Positions 11,291 to 24,118 of a stretch of 64,000 bases of DNA are shown here, piece by piece. Position 1 is the first letter of the stretch, and the number at the start of each line of letters is the position of its first letter. Position numbers and translations under genes: made by a program. Source of the DNA: Oscheius onirici (Eukaryota > Nematoda > Chromadorea > Rhabditida > Rhabditidae). The stretch lies in NCBI GenBank assembly GCA_932521025.1, contig OW051473.1, positions 1,426,001-1,490,000 of the forward strand. Reading direction: 5' to 3'. A model generated the notes under the pieces. The model was not told the origin of the DNA. It made no database searches and saw only the letters and a list, made by a program, of their open reading frames with translations.

Positions 11291-11560
11291 TCATATCCTT
11301 ATCGGCCGACCCGAGAAGCCAGTTTTATCTAAAAACAGCTGCCAATCTCACCCGTCAATCAGGTCAGTTCCAGTGCTGATCTCTTCAAGGCAAGGTTTGC
11401 TCGGCGTCGTGGCCGAGTGGTCTAGTGGTATGATTCTCGCTTAGGGTGCGAGAGGTCCCGGGATCGATCCCCGGCTCGGCCCAACATTTTTGTCTTTTGA
11501 ATGACGTGATTTCAGAAAGTAGTCGTAAGTCTAACTGGTCTTACTACGCACAGCTCAATT
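11281..11560. repeat. Segment duplicated at 12990-13265 (first copy, with tRNA-Pro)
   Basis: The sequence from the outer end of tRNA-Gly through tRNA-Pro to about 80 bp beyond it recurs 1.7 kb downstream. Shared pieces are CGAACGCT.ATATCCTTATC, CCCGTCA.TCAG, TCAGTTCCAGT, the whole tRNA-Pro, and then TTTTTGTCTTTTGAA..ACGTGATT.CAGAAA. The second copy keeps only the last seven bases of the tRNA-Gly. Confidence 0.8.
11411..11482 (+). tRNA. tRNA-Pro (anticodon AGG), copy 1
   Basis: Acceptor GGCCGAG/CTCGGCC plus discriminator C, A box TGGTCTAGTGG, anticodon arm TCTCGC-TTAGGGT-GCGAGA (anticodon AGG) and B box GGATCGATCC. It is identical to the copy at 13115-13186. Confidence 0.96.
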
Positions 11561-11579
11561 TTGCATTTTTGACTAACCT

Positions 11580-12053
11580 ATGAACAAAGTGTATTCTTTG
11601 GATTTGTTAATTTTGTTGTTCAAAAGTTGTGCTGCTTTACGAGGTATACATATGTGGCACAAACTGTATTGCACAATTTTTCAGCTACTTCCGAAATTCC
11701 TCCAAATAGTTCGGAAATACCTCAGATCCGCAGAACAAAAACGCCGAAGGTATGAAGCTTATACATTTTTAGTTTGAGAATTAGCCAAGCCATTTATACA
11801 ACTCTTACTGCAAAGACACGATAGAAACAGATTATAAGTCCATGTAAGAAGGCCACTGATGAAACAAGCCGAAGAACGGTACCTATCAAGAAAGAAACAG
11901 ACGAGTCTCAGTCCCAGAAAACTCAAAACACTCGTGTCGACTGGCCTGAGAGCTTTGCTCCCCCAATCAAATTGGTGAATCTCCATGCTCGAAAACTTGG
12001 CAAAATACCTCGGAAACGACGAATCGTCCTCTCGTCCTGAGAAGACAAATATC
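11580..12053 (+). CDS. Possible small basic protein gene (low confidence)
   Basis: Coding-like pieces occur on the plus strand. One exon follows TTTTTCAG at about 11683 (TSEIPPNSSEIPQIRRTKTPK). A longer open stretch at about 11828-12048 reads KKATDETSRRTVPIKKETDE and ends PRKRRIVLSS before TGA. It contains a sumoylation-like IKKE site and much Lys/Arg. The first exon and the acceptor of the second are not convincing, so this could be a decayed gene. No family recognised. Confidence 0.3.
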
Positions 12054-12989
12054 AGTGAGTTGCCGAAGAAGATTTGTCTTTATATTAGGTCCGTTTTTAT
12101 GGAGCCATCACGACAAAGTGACAATCAAACAAGAGGTTTGATGGAAAATCCGACACTTCTCTTACGTCGACGAAGCTTCCGAATCCAAAAACCAGTAATC
12201 TTTCATGTTTTTTAGAAATCCATATTGTATGCAGGTAGTGTTAATTCCAATCTTATACAGTTTCTACTAATAGTTTCTTGTTTTGAATATAACCTCAATT
12301 AAACTCATTATCAAAATAATCACCTCTTGAATTAAAGTTTGGTCCCTCTCGAAAAGCGTGTGGTGGGCTTCCCCCGACTTTTGAACAAACAGCCCGCGAT
12401 GTAATCTTTTGTCGATGGGGTCAAGCAAGCTTTTTATCGAGGTTCTTCGCAGTAATAAAATCTTTGCACATAGTTGCGGCAACTCTCGGCGCAGCCGAGA
12501 AGATGGCGCCATTCTTTCACACGCGGTCGACACGTGAAGTACATCCGCACCGGGAAAGTCCCGACCAGCCTGACGAAATCTGTTCTTAATCTTACTGAAC
12601 CAGAGAGACAACTGTTCCGGGAACGGATTAGTAGCAATTTTTAGCTACGCGGATGTTTTCGCGGCACAGGAGACGTTCACATGAATGTCAACTCCTTTCG
12701 AAATGGCTTCCTGGTAACAAAAACAATATGATTTTCAACGCTAGTGACTCACAAATTTTTAACAGTAGACCAAAAAAGCAAGAGAGCATTTATTATTTCA
12801 TGTTTCTATTTCTCAAAGTTATCAATAGTAACTTCTGCACAGATTAAGCTCTGAAAAATGACCTCTTAAACAAAATTTTCGACCAAGAAAGTTTGTTTTC
12901 AAGTAATTTATTCCGTTAGAGAATCTTAGTATTCTTTAACGTCAAAATTCCGTTCGATGTTTGAAAGAAAACAATTTTGTTGACCATTT

Positions 12990-13265
12990 CCCATCGAACG
13001 CTTATATCCTTATCTGACGTGCGAGAAAGGCAGTTTTCACTGAAACCTGTCAATCTCTCCCGTCAGTCAGTTCCAGTCCAGATCGTCTCCAGAGAAATGT
13101 CTGTCCGTCTTCGTGGCCGAGTGGTCTAGTGGTATGATTCTCGCTTAGGGTGCGAGAGGTCCCGGGATCGATCCCCGGCTCGGCCCAACCTTTTTGTCTT
13201 TTGAAAAACGTGATTCCAGAAACTAGTAGTAAGTCGAACTGATTTCACTACAGATTATCATGTGA
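12990..13265. repeat. Segment duplicated from 11281-11560 (second copy)
   Basis: Collinear with the first copy and carries the second tRNA-Pro. The flanks have diverged (roughly one change in five bases) while the tRNA itself is unchanged, as expected if only the tRNA is under selection or is gene-converted. Confidence 0.8.
13115..13186 (+). tRNA. tRNA-Pro (anticodon AGG), copy 2
   Basis: All 72 bases match copy 1, including A box, B box and anticodon loop TTAGGGT, so it is likely functional. Confidence 0.96.
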
Positions 13266-16200
13266 ACGGATCCGGAGTTTCTGCTCTCACAAAGACCCCC
13301 GCGTACTGCCAAAATACGTGCAGAACATTGTTTTGCTACTTCAGGGTGGGCCGAAACCACACGCCAAAGTGTAACGTGTTTATATTGCAGTGGTGTAGAG
13401 AGGATAAAGCGAAGATTTGTGCCTTTCTAAGACCAATATAGGTCATCCATCTTTTTCTCTGGTCAAAACCCCCAATTTTTATAAGTTTTGAAGATAATTC
13501 TTAATGTCCCCAATCGCTGCAAGGTTATAAAAACTAATCGCTAATCGAATTAAGATTGACACCCGCAACTAATTCGATTAGTGCGCAGCTTTTTCCAAAA
13601 ACTGCAACAGAGTCCCTTTTAACTTTTTTTTCGTAGATGATCTAAAACCAACGCCCGAAATATATGCTGGACAGCAATCTTTATTCACTTGGCCTAGATA
13701 CACGTGGGGAGAACTGTAATGATGTAAACAGGATGCCACGTTGCTGGGACGAATTCTTTGCGCCTTCTCGGCGATAAAGTTGTTTTGTACGGTAAACAAT
13801 GCCTTTGTGGGTCGTAACTGCATAGTTCTAGGAAGATAACACAAAAGGTGGAAACTAGAAAGCAGATGTTTGCCAGTCTATCCTAAAAACGTTATGTTGA
13901 GCAAAACTTTTGCACAGTACGGAAACCCGGCGGTAAAACAAAACACGTAGTAATTGCTTGCTCTGATATGTAATGTCTACACAATTTTCAACGTATCCTA
14001 GAACACTTGCTCAGAGACACAACTTGAGCTTTTTTATATTAGGTTCGGAGTCGAGGGTCAGAGTTAAAGCGAGTCTGAATTGCTTGGACATTATCTCCAT
14101 GCTGTTGGGCATTTTCTAAAGGGATTGGGTGAGCGGAAATGCTGGGCGGACTTTTTCGCATGGTGCAGTCTGTTAGAGGTTAGAATAAACAAAACATGCC
14201 CGAAAGTTCGATTCCAATTGAAACAAATTTCTTTTTGCCTTCTTTGCGACCATCGAGAACACCGTTTGAACCTTTTTGAAACATTAGTTCCGTAAAAATC
14301 AGCGTTTTTCCACTAAAACTGACTCTTTGATTTTTGTCACACGGAGTCTTGTAGTAATAAAAAATATAGTTCTACACTGAGCTCAAAGCATTATTTTAAA
14401 CGGAAATACTCACGACCTTCAGAAATCTATCGTCCTTCAAACTTCTTCAAATGATCTACGCAGTACCAATTAATCTCGCCTGAAACCGTTTCGGAACGAA
14501 TCTTTGCTCTGTTTTTGCAGCTGAGAGCCATCGCAATTTATATCTCCCCCCGTTCAAGGTCGATTCTCCGATAGTTTTAGTTTTCAACCTTTTAACCTCA
14601 AAGTTTGCTTTAATTTTCTTGAACTCTTTCCATCAAAGAATGGGGGCTTCCCCCGAAAAATGAGCGCAATGGTTGCAATTGTCTCTTTGATGCTGTCCCC
14701 GTGCACCGCCGTGATTAGATTACAACCCCCTTCGACACAAGATCAAGACGATTCATAGTGGCCACGTGAAGTGAGTACGCTGGGACACATGCATACACCG
14801 GCACCGGGGGTTTGATTTATTGTTTCCCTACACCGGACAGTCGTGTGTAGAGTGGCTGGTGACAAACAAGCCACTACGATAACATCTGCAGATTACTGGG
14901 TACCAGTGGGTTTGACTACGATCTGCTCTCAACGAACTCGAACCAAGAAAACAGGTTCTAAAAAGTCTTGTTCTACAAAAACAGATCACCAAAGTTTACC
15001 CTAGGTAAACTCTACTTGTTTCTGAGAGGGTAATCCCTTCGTTCAGAACAGCCAGGGGTCAATCTCTGCTTTCCGGTGTGTAAACTCGGTTCTTTGCAAA
15101 CATGTCAAGTTGGTTGTAACATTATTGCATGAGAGCAAAAAGTGACAGCTAATTGATGTTGCTCAGACGTTGGTCTTTGCAAGATCGAAAACATTCTGTG
15201 GATGTAATCTTTCAAGAAACTATCGAAGGAAACCAAAGAGCCGAAGAAATGCTCTTTCTCGGAAACAACGTGGAAAGTTGGCATTTCTGTCAATTTTCTT
15301 TCAATTTCCTACTAATTTCAGTTAAATGACGTTTCTTGACATTATTTTACAGAAACAACATAAAATGGAGATCGTGAAATCGTCGAAAAATTGGCAAAAT
15401 CCAGGTTTTGATAGCTTTTCTTGTGATTTGGGCCAATATACTTGCCTTGTGCGCACCAAGAGTCATTACCTCCAACATTCATTAAACATACTAATCAAGT
15501 GGAATAGTGAAAGTTACCTAATGTCTCAGAAACTGCAGTGACAGGTTACAACAAACAGTTTTCACTACCGTAAGCAGAACACATTCAAACAACACACTTT
15601 CTCAAACAGTGCAATCTTAGTTCGAGGTCTTGAATCACGCAAACAATTGTATTGTCGGACTTGATGTAAAGATAACGCGTTCGTACCTTTCTCGTCTCTT
15701 GGTTCTTGGGACGTGTTTGCACGTTAAGAGATCAAGGCTCATTTTGACAAACAAACATGCTTGACCGAGAGAGCGGACCATTACAATCTGGAGTGATAAA
15801 GATTTTCTAATCTTTGCTGCAAAAACAAAGATTACCAGTTGGATCTCTCGTTCCGCGAGTCCATTTGTCACACTCTTCTACCGTAATCTCCCCTCGTTAC
15901 GCTCTCACTTTTCACGTGAATTCTCACTTCACAGATCACATTTGCGTTTACGGTAGAAAAAGAGTGTAATGACACCGTTCGCCCGTAAATCTCGTAAATC
16001 AGCATGAGGGAGATCCCGGTTCTGCAGACCTGAGATCTTTCACGTGAAGTTTCGAGTGCACCACGAGAATCAGATGGAACCAGGGGCTATGCGACAGCTA
16101 AGATCTACTTTCTATCCTGTTGCTGTATGATTTTAAATCTTATATTTTGAGTTTTTTTGACCTTCAGCTTTATGCGTGGTCTTTTCTCTCTGACAAACCT

Positions 16201-19200
16201 TAAAATACCAGTGACGCTTCCGCCTATTGTTTGCTCCGTATTCTTCTTTTAACTGCAAGAAGCTGTTTGCAAAACCACTCAAACATATTTTCCAATAATC
16301 TCCCGACTTTTCAGGCTGTTCGCAGTGTACATGTCCTAAGTACAGTAACCTTGTCACAAAGTGATAGTGTTTCATCGAGCTCGTTAAAATGTCTCCTTTC
16401 TTCGCTGCCAATAATAGAGTTTTCGTTGCAGCCGAGTAGCCAGTTTGGTCCCGGCAAGCTGCACCCCCTTTGTGCTTACTGTAATGACGACAAAGTCTGC
16501 CATCTTTCGTAGAGTAGAAGGTTCTAGAATATTCTTTGACTTTTAACATACCTATCACTTCACGTCAAAAAATGTGCATGCTTAGCTCCTCGTTGTGCTT
16601 GCTCTGCGAAAATGACAGGAACGGTCATTTGCTGATTCTTAGAGATAACATTTTAGTTTTCTCTGGCGATGTGTGACTAGTAATCTTTATTTTTGCGAAT
16701 GTTGAAAAAGATATTACTTTATTTAATCTGGTAGAACTTTTAAATTTCCCCGAAAAATGTTAGCCAGCCTGAATAAATTCATTGCCTTGCATTGTCACAG
16801 ACGGACATCCTGTATTATCAGTTCTTTTTGAGCTGAGACTAGGTAAGTCATGCATCATTTGAGCTTTCGCTATAAAATTGTAGGTATTTTAATCAACGCA
16901 AAGTAGAAGAGAGAAAACTGTTGTATTCCTTCCATACCATAATCCAATGAATCGTCCCAAGTGTCAAAACCTGTCTGTACCATGAACACTTTTTAGTTGT
17001 CAGAACAGATTTCCTTTCGATTGATATCTTTTCCCGTCCAAAAACAATTTTTCGACAAAGTGAGAGATAGCCACACTTATCAGGACGGTGGTCCTCTCCG
17101 TTCGCTCCCGTATCCTCCCACCTAAATCTCTCCGATTCACATGTCTGTAACACTGGGAAGAATCCAGATTCACATGGCAATTTCCTGCAGAGATCTATTT
17201 AATCAGCTGAGATTCGGCAAATTTGTTTGGTTTGGATAGTGTCAATATCTGTCGGAACGAGAGATTCCAGACATTTTCAGGCCCCTCGAGAAACAACTGT
17301 TTTTATGGGGCTCCGGGTAAACATTCTATTTTTCTCATGAAGACGGGACCAACTGGTATTGTTTACTATTACCTCTGCAATCAAGAAAGTTATTTTTGTA
17401 CTGCCGCATTGGGACGGCTGTACCGGCGCCTTGATCATTTGAGCTGACTTGTTTTTGAAATAATGTTTTCTTTGGACAGTAGGAGAAAAAACGAGACCGG
17501 TTCTCCAACGTTGAAAACTACCGCACTCTTATCAGGATTAAAGAAGGTGGCTGTAAAAACAATAAAGAAGATTAGGCGAACAAGGGGGAACAAAACTGCT
17601 GACTTGCAAAGAAAATTGACGCAGTCACGTTACTTTTTCCGATTTTTATAAAAAAAAGTAAGTAAGTTTTTGGTCTCTTCTTTTGCAGCCTTGTCTCGTT
17701 AAGTTGGCTCATTAAGCTAAGGAAAATAAAAAGGGGACTTAATCGTCGTTGTGGCGAAAAAATTTGTTGTAACTTTTGGTAACAATACTATAGCTATTAG
17801 TGTTTCAAATTAAATTACTTGAAACAGTACAGTCTCAATTTCGAAAACAGACGTCTAACTGTCGAGAAAGATTGATGTCGACATGCTTTTTCTGCCGAAA
17901 AGAGACTAGACGGCGCAAGGTAGTAGGGAGACGTCTCACTCGGTGACCATCTTCATTTCTATCGCTCTCCCGAATAGCCCACTAAATCTAGAATTCACCA
18001 GTTTAAAAGTTCGACTGCACCCGAACATCCTCGTTAGCATAGCTATTTTTCGGATGAGCAAAGCAAACAAACAGCAAACAAATTGTGTTGGTGCAGGGCT
18101 CCGCCCTCGCCCATCATCCACTGAAGCCATTTTTTGCACATCTATTTACCCAAGCCCTATCACTATGTCTAATCGAATGTCAACATGTTGATACAAAACA
18201 GGAACGGAGACGAGGGTAAAAATCAGACTTTTGTTCTTCTTGTACTGGTAGTAAAAGTGTTTTCTTCCCAAGAGGAAGTCGTAGTAAAAATAAGGAAACA
18301 GTTGTGAAGACCAAACAATCATAAGCAGATTTGGCGGATTTCGCTGAAAATTTCGTAGTTTTTCATAGTTTTGATTCTCCACCTGTGACAATGATCTGTC
18401 TTCCCGACAAACCTGAAACGGTTTGTGAAAATTGAACGTTTTTCATTTTAATAGAGCCTATTCGGTATCATGCATTAGATTGTTTTTAGGTGGAACCTTC
18501 TCCTCTTGACTGAATTGTTTACAGCCTGACCCTCACGTGTATAAGGTCCGCACCCCTAAATATAATCACTCCCTCCTTTTTGGCAGCTTCTACCCACAAT
18601 GCTGAATTTACAACAGGGGAAAGCCCTGTGCCCGACACAAAGAACTTGAAGTTTAAAGCGCACGTGAACCTAGTTACATCATTGGGGGATGAACTCCACC
18701 AGCAGCTGATGACTGCTTGCGGCACTTCACGTGCAGCGCTCCCGGTCGTTTTTGCTGTCAGTTCTGCTGGGGCCGCCCCTCTCTTTCTCTCGTCCGGGGA
18801 GGCTCTCTCTCTCCGGAGGGATTGCGCTCTTTTCAGTCAACACGATTAGGTGCCGATCGCGGTTCCTTTTGACATCTGTATCCAAATAGACTTGCTACTT
18901 CCTTTATGGACATATGAAAGAGACTAGCTGGGGGTTAATTGCGCAACATGCCGTTTCTTTTGCCCGAGCAGCGGTCTGAGATTAGGTCCGATTTTTGTCA
19001 TAATAGCCTGTAATTATACTTTCTAGCTTGTTAATGATCTGAAGCTTTCAGATCATTAACAAGATGATTTTTTGGATTCGTAAACCACATTTTGGGAGCC
19101 TAATCATCTCTTGACTTCAGGATTATTCATATGTTTTTCTAAAAATGGCGAAAAGCTCTGCCCTTTGACCCATTTAGGCTTTGAATTATTTTGATAGCAT

Positions 19201-21051
19201 CTCTCATTAAAAACAGCTATCATTTGCAACTGTTGCATCAGGCTCCTTAAACTGTCGGTTTTCCCGGTCTCTCCTTCCATCACACCACCGGCGATCCTGC
19301 TTATCGTCGTACGAGAAGGAGATATCTCAATGACCCCCTGCTGTTCATGCAGGATGTCTGACCATTCATTCAGAATTCTTAAATGATCATGTGCACCGAG
19401 AATGCACTGTGACAATATAATAGTCATAGATGACCCCTGATATCTCTGGCCCGTCGAGAACGACCCCTTCCCTCTCACTCACTTGTCCCAGTGTCTTTTC
19501 TATTTCTCCCAGGCTGCCTTTCCGACAGCTGCTAACCTCTTTGTGCTTTGTTATCCAACTCTTTCCTCTCGAACGTTCTCTCTCAGTTGTCTTGGATCAA
19601 TTTGAGACATGTTTTCACGACTATTGTTCACCATAGCTTCCCCTTCTTTGTGACAAGTGAGATCTAAAATTGTAGGAGGAAGATGAGGCCATTGTGCAAC
19701 TGAGTCAAATCTTTAGTCGCTTTTGTTATCGAATTAGCCCGTTTTCTTGATAACAAACTCGTAAATATGTCTCCTGGAAAACAGTCTACGGCAATGGGAA
19801 AGTCCGCACTTTGTTTTCGGCCTTTTCTAATCAATTGACCATAGAACGGAGACAACTCCTTACATCTGTTTCATTAATTTAGTTTATCGAACTATAAACG
19901 ACCTAGACGATCCTAACAAACAATAATCCACTTAGCCGCAATGTTATCAGATCTTAGGCCACCCGTACCCGCGCCATTTACAATTCAGTTGTGGCTCTGT
20001 TTTGGTGATTAAAATCTGTGAGAATATTTCGTAATGTCGAAGCTGGAAAGCCAAATTTTCGCGATGACAAATTATCGATAATAGCATCGGTGAGCCTGGG
20101 AACCTCAAAGTGCAAGGGCGGTATTCTTTTATGAATGTCTTCTCCTCAATTAGCACCTCTCTTCTTCGCGTCTTGACCGAACTGTGCTGGGTGCTTTTTG
20201 GGTACAACCTGACCTGGTCATAAATTACGTCTCTGTGCGTATGGCGACCATTCGTCTCGAGCTTTGCAAACCCTTTTCGCAATAAAAAATCAGATTTTTA
20301 ATGGAAAATGTTAAGCTAAATCTTCACATTTTCGGATATTCATGAGCTTGAAAAAGTTTCCTAGTCTCAAAGAGATAATAACTCGTTTTAACCTGCGATA
20401 AGCGATGGCGGGAGCCGACCTCCCTCCCTTTACACAGCATCCACAATCCATCTTCTCCTTGGAGCCTTTCGGTTTGACCAAGTGGGGTGACCAGAACGCT
20501 TTTCAATACTTATCGCTCTTGGGCGCTTGATTTATGTTCTCCATAAAAGGTGCGCGTTGTTTTTGCGACCGCCCCTTTCACCAACTGTGACATGTTTGCT
20601 TTTCTATCAGTGTCTACACGGTCTGTGATGTGAGTAGTCTGATACCTTCTTTACTTTTCCAGTTCAATTTCTATTAGTTCTACTCTGTTGAATTTGGCTG
20701 GAGTTTTGCCCTGCCTAAAACCTATTGGAAAACTCCTTTTGCACGTTTTACTTATATGCATTTCACACTTACTTCCCCTCTTCCTTCCAATCAGTGGTGG
20801 GATCAAAGCACCCTCTTATCAACAACATTATCTCCTTCAGCATGCCACTTCTGTTGAAAAGGGGCACCCTTTGAACTTTCTGTGCTTTTGCCTCTTCGAA
20901 CTCGTCTCCTCTATCCTCCGGCTGTTGAGAACGTGCGATTTGCAAAGGCGAGCATTGCTCCTGATTGATCCCCCGAAGCACACTTCCGTTAGCCTTATTT
21001 TAACGGTGAATCCCGTCTCCAATCAGAGTCATATTCAGACTGAGAGATAAA
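13190..21051. other. 7.8-kb stretch with no supported gene
   Basis: Open frames here are short, lack convincing splice partners and have no recognisable domains. The stretch holds the E-box repeats, a 37-bp palindrome (19027-19063) and several GC-richer blocks (about 14640-14860, 18530-18830, 19440-19600) that could be enhancers, promoters or 5' UTR exons of the phosphatase subunit gene. Such a gap is large for an otherwise compact window. Confidence 0.6.
19027..19063. repeat. 37-bp near-perfect palindrome
   Basis: Arms of 17 bp (CTTGTTAATGATCTGAA and its exact reverse complement) flank a 3-bp centre GCT. It lies in the gene-free region and could form a tight hairpin or cruciform. Confidence 0.9.
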
Positions 21052-23252
21052 ATGGTTTTTGCTTTTGGAGGGTGAGTATAGACAATCATCTTTTCTGTCG
21101 CATTTTCTTAATTTTTCAATTGTCTGAATCATAAAAATTTGCAGGGTCATGGCAGTTGCTCAAGAAAAAGAATGGGCACCATGCAGCGTGCCAACAGATT
21201 TCCTTTCGGGATGTCGGAGAGCGGCCAGCTTTCCCTACTTTGGAGATCATTCCCTAGCCCCTGTTTCCGTCTTAAAGGTTAGTTTTCCATCTCGTTATTC
21301 TATAATTGTGTCTAGGGATATCCCGCGCGGGAGAACTCGATTCTCCGGAGCGAGAGTCCAAAAGAGCACAGCAGTTGTGCTCTTGAAAAAAAGGAAAACA
21401 GCAGTATTTTTGAGACTGTTGTTTTCAATCAAGAATGTACAAAAGTTGTTTTGAAGACAGCTGTGACAGGGGCACGATAGAATTTCAAAACCAAAGTAAC
21501 TTTTACGTGTCTCTATCTTCCCGGCAACGCGATAATCTCTCGAAAACTGCTGTGCTGCCTGCTGAGCGAAGAGAGCAAACAGAATCTGGCGCCACATGGT
21601 CCTTATCTTTTAAAAAGTTGAAAGTATACCATGGCAAACGTTTTTCAATTTCAGGTTCGATCACACTCCGAATCCGAGGGTCTGAATAAACTGCGCTTCG
21701 CCAAAATCAACCTCGACACATTACGACGAAGGAATCGCGACTCGTTCAGAGAATGTGGTACGTGCCGTTTTTGAGCTCCCCGAGGGCAGGCGCTGAGCCT
21801 GGGACAAATGTTTTTGACGGAATCTTCCCAATTGTGATGTGATACACTTTACGTGCACGCGCTTAGCGCCATAAACACTTTCTATGTTCTAGCGGTCACG
21901 TACGCAGCAGACTAAAAGAGAAGGCCGAACTGTGTGAAGCTAGAAACACGTTTTTCCTGAGAACTAAAAGTTCAGATGGGTTCAAACACATTCAAAACAC
22001 GTGGAAAAATACCTATTCTGCCTAGACTCCATTCAAAACACATGTTTCACTTCAAAAGTATTGCTATATGACTCCGCTTTTTGCAATTATAAGTTTTCTC
22101 CAGCGAAGTCTTAAAAAACTCACAAAATCACATTTTTCAGAAGAAACCAGCGACTGCAACTCGGACAGCTCTAGTTCAGAAGATGGCGACAGTCCTTGTG
22201 CTTCTCCCAGCATCATGGATTTTGTTGTGGTGAGTTTCAGTAATATTCATTTTTACTAAAAGTCTTGCAGGAAGTCACAACAAGTCCAAAAAAATCTGTT
22301 AGATTCGCTGATGACTGTGGAAAGGAGCTGTACTCTGTAAAGGTTATGACAGAGCCTAGTGATCAACCGCCACATCTGAGTCCGAGGATTTTGCGGAGAT
22401 GGAGAGGTAAAATTCAATTATTATCGTGCTATTTTTTGCTTCCAGGAGCTGACGAAGGTGAAGAAAAGCCCAAAGAGCCGCAGCCAGAATGGAAAATGCT
22501 CTTCAAACAGCCGGCCTGCGACTATGTTCGCTTCAGAGAAACTCTTGAGAGCGGCAAAGTGGCTGTGGAGAATGTCGTCGTGAAGCCAGAGATTCACAAA
22601 ATTGTGGGAACTGTCAAGGTCCGTGTTTTCCATGAGTTTGAAATCAATTTTTTCAGGTTCTGAACATTGCTTTTGAGAAGAAGGTTTTTGTGCGTGTGAC
22701 ACAAAATCACTGGAAGAGTTACAACGATCATCCATGTGTTTACCAGCCGTCTACTAGCAAAATTCACGACACTTTCTCTTTCGACCTGGATATGCCTCGT
22801 CTTAACGAAAAAGTATTGTTCTACTTTATTTTTTGATAAAATCACTTTTTCAGATCCAAGACATTGAATTTTGTGTTTGCTACGCTGCCAACGACACGGA
22901 ATACTGGGATTCCAATTCGGGCGACAATTTTAAACTTCACTGCGAAGAGCCGAAACAAGAAAAGAGAATGTATCCGTCGCTTTTTGGAAAGTGAGTGGTT
23001 TTTCTAGTGGGAAGAGTAAAATTTGCTTACTTCTGAAAAGAAAACTTGTCTTTTTGGTCAATTTCAACTTTATTTAAAAAAGATAACCTCCAGCAAAGCG
23101 AACTTGGCTTTTCATACTTGAGAAAACCTTATTTAACTGACAATTTCAGTTACAAATCTCTCGACCGCGACGATGCTTATCGAATGCACAGCGAAGACTG
23201 GTCCGGCTTTGCCTCTTGGAGAAATTTGAGCACGGACGCTCCCTACTGGTAG
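21052..23252 (+). CDS. Protein phosphatase 1 glycogen-targeting regulatory subunit (PPP1R3 family)
   Basis: Nine exons: 21052-21077, 21145-21277, 21655-21757, 22141-22229, 22271-22406, 22446-22618, 22657-22812, 22854-22990 and 23150-23252; the phases agree throughout. Exon 5 carries the PP1-docking RVxF motif in 'KKSVRFADD'. The C-terminal half is a CBM21 carbohydrate-binding domain, with the family blocks 'VLNIAFEKKVFVRVTQNHW', 'DTFSFDLDMP' and 'IEFCVCYAANDTEYWDSNSG'. Such proteins bring PP1 to glycogen so that it dephosphorylates glycogen synthase and phosphorylase, favouring glycogen storage. A Ser/acidic-rich stretch (SDSSSSEDGDSP) precedes the docking motif and may be phosphorylated. The protein has no transmembrane tail like that of PPP1R3A, so it should be cytosolic. 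An additional upstream exon is possible. Confidence 0.92.
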
Positions 23253-24047
23253 TCAGTCACAACCGGTCAACTTCTCTCATATCTAGTTTTCAATCCCTCT
23301 TTTTTAGTTTATAAGTTATAGTGTAGACATAGACCTCATTTCTCTGCCGATCCAGCCAATCCCTCTCTTCTTTCCAAATCGAATCTGAGTTGGATCTTGC
23401 CATAATTCGTACAGGTACAGAGCCTCATGTCATGTAATCCTTGCCATATTTTTTCCAAGAGTGAGCGCGACTGCTCTAGTCTTCCCTTCTGAGATTATTT
23501 TCCCCTATACCTAAACACTCAATATTTGGTACTGCACTATTTTTGGTTCTAAAATTGTGATATCTGTACAAGTCATATTTTCTGAGTGCGTTTTGAGAAC
23601 CAAGTCCCGACTGATGAGATTATTTAACCCTTCTCCCTGTTACCTCTTCCCCATTAGTCCCTCTTTTTTCAAAGCGAGTACAGGTAGTATTATTTGGACT
23701 TGTAGAGTACTTATACGCTGTTATAATAGCTCGTATTATCGAGCTGCTGCTCAAACTTCGTAGACGGGCCTCATTGAATGACACTAATTGCCAGTTGTGC
23801 CTTTGTAGTTACAACACAAATTCATGTAATAAAGTGTTAGATTTTAAAGGTATTTTATGGTGCAGTTGTACAAAAACAGAACGAGGTTCTGACACTGCAA
23901 ATCGCTAAACTTGGGTGCATAAAGAAAATGAAGAAGAGCACTAACACAGTTTCAGCGAAGTTTTTCATATTTCCAGATCAGCGAGAGATACTCGAGAGAT
24001 AGGCGCATTTCCAAGTTATCTCACACAGCGCTGAAAGCCGCCTACAA
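23253..24047 (+). other. 3' UTR of the PPP1R3-like gene and short spacer
   Basis: T-rich, without supported coding. AATAAA at 23828-23833 is the best polyadenylation signal. Confidence 0.6.
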
Positions 24048-24118
24048 GCATCGGTGGTTCAGTGGTAGAATGCTCGCCTGCCACGCGGGCGACCCGGGTT
24101 CGATTCCCGGCCGATGCA
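24048..24118 (+). tRNA. tRNA-Gly (anticodon GCC)
   Basis: Acceptor GCATCGG/CCGATGC plus discriminator A, A box TGGTTCAGTGG, anticodon loop CTGCCAC with GCC, and B box GGTTCGATTCC. No intron. Confidence 0.97.

Larger units (their letters stand above)
12531..18733. promoter_or_regulatory. Recurrent CACGTGAAGT motif (E-box plus AAGT)
   Basis: The 10-mer CACGTGAAGT occurs at 12531, 14763 and 16041, and on the other strand at 18724-18733. A near copy (TGACGTGAAGTG, minus strand) is at 16557-16567. Further CACGTG cores are at 13701, 15913, 18534, 18661 and 21998. Four copies of one 10-mer in 6 kb is far above chance. CACGTG is the site of bHLH-zip factors such as Max/Mondo, USF and TFEB. The cluster fills the gene-free stretch before the glycogen-targeting phosphatase subunit, so a regulatory role for that gene is an inference. 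Confidence 0.5.

Noticed and set aside
17463..17651. Lys/Arg-rich 62-aa open frame
   Set aside because: No splice partners, no start context, and composition explained by A-rich DNA.
18580..18849. 89-aa open frame as an upstream exon of the PPP1R3-like gene
   Set aside because: No donor leading to 21052 and no family similarity; GC-richer sequence favours long frames by chance.
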